Origin: Providencia vermicola
Lineage (GTDB): Bacteria; Pseudomonadota; Gammaproteobacteria; Enterobacterales; Enterobacteriaceae
Assembly: GCF_010748935.1 (NCBI RefSeq)
Contig: NZ_CP048796.1
Coordinates: forward strand, 2,297,001-2,361,000
Length of the DNA: 64,000 bases
Direction of reading: 5' to 3'
The notes under the pieces are model-generated. The model was given only the letters and a program-made list of their open reading frames with translations, did not search any database and was not told the DNA's origin. Made by a program: the position numbers and the translations under genes. Below, piece after piece: positions 63,726-64,000 of this stretch. The first letter of the stretch is position 1; the number at the start of each line of letters is the position of its first letter.

Positions 63726-64000
63726 ATGGAAGTTATACTAAGAAAAGCCACAGAACAAGATGCCACGCTGCTCTATAATATCGGTATGGAAAGCTACCTT
63801 TACCACTTTGCTAAGCTATGGTTACATGCCGATGAATTAGCCAGTTATCTTTATCATGAATACTCTCCGCACAAAATCATTGATGATATTAACAGACCGG
63901 ATACTGATTGGTTTATTATCGAGAATACTCAACCAATAGGCATAGTAAAACTAACGTATCATGCAGCGATCACTAATGAATCCATCATAGGCACTCAGTT
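63726..64000 (+). CDS. GNAT-family acetyltransferase (partial, runs off right edge)
   Basis: About 91 codons visible from the ATG at 63726, with no stop before the edge. VILRKATEQDATLLYNIGMESYLYHFAKLW and DTDWFIIENTQPIGIVKL have the beta1-alpha1 and beta4 layout of GNAT proteins; the acetyl-CoA loop would lie beyond the window. It begins 30 bp after the previous GNAT gene, so the two are likely co-transcribed. The ribosome site is weak. Confidence 0.7.
   Translation, partial: MEVILRKATEQDATLLYNIGMESYLYHFAKLWLHADELASYLYHEYSPHKIIDDINRPDTDWFIIENTQPIGIVKLTYHAAITNESIIGTQ

Overview
The window looks like chromosomal DNA from an AT-rich member of Enterobacterales, most probably Morganellaceae close to Providencia. 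This is inferred from the many enterobacterial orthologues that can be recognised (nemRA, uxaC, uxuB, uxuR, mnmH, yaiI, alkB, yqhD, yghU, ydeE, ada, dcyD) combined with low-GC codon use. No integrase, transposase, tRNA, rRNA or CRISPR array was seen.

Layout. 1-4.9 kb: a leftward two-gene unit with a 528-aa glycine-zipper protein and a Ycf46-like AAA+ ATPase fused to a long leucine-rich-variant (LRV) repeat array that runs off the left edge. 5.4-7.2 kb: nemR-nemA with a perfect NemR operator. 7.3-11.4 kb: uxuB-uxaC divergent from uxuR (hexuronate catabolism). 11.4-13.9 kb: chromosomal aadA-like gene, structured spacer, mnmH, yjbD-like gene. 14.2-19.6 kb: DUF481 protein and an RND efflux pair. 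19.7-29.8 kb: the most unusual locus, a tight leftward four-gene operon encoding an HSP100/ClpB-like AAA+ ATPase, an NrdG-like radical SAM protein, a 2078-aa zinc ribbon-pseudokinase-SF1 helicase-endonuclease fusion, and a coiled-coil protein. Its parts resemble anti-phage systems (helicase plus kinase, as in Mokosh), but I do not recognise the combination as a described system. 30-34 kb: VOC protein, yaiI, threonine aldolase, alkB and a decayed VOC gene. 34-41 kb: secreted glycoside-hydrolase-like protein, a PecS/PecM-like divergent pair, a polyferredoxin, and a TetR plus degenerate M24 peptidase-like pair. 41.2-42.4 kb: a full-length ExoY-type nucleotidyl cyclase toxin. 42.7-44.8 kb: yqhD-yghU. 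44.8-59.5 kb: several exporters with adjacent regulators, a SAH hydrolase/nucleoside transporter/Crp-like operon, and an Ada protein that has lost most of its zinc ligands. 59.6-64 kb: acetyltransferases and an NhaC-like transporter-dcyD operon.

The genes fall into stress and electrophile response (nemRA, yqhD, yghU, alkB, ada), sugar-acid and sulfur-amino-acid catabolism, drug export, and accessory conflict or virulence modules (AAA-LRV pair, four-gene helicase operon, ExoY). Several divergent regulator/transporter pairs carry visible palindromic operators. All functional calls come from reading motifs and remembered family sequences; no database search was run.
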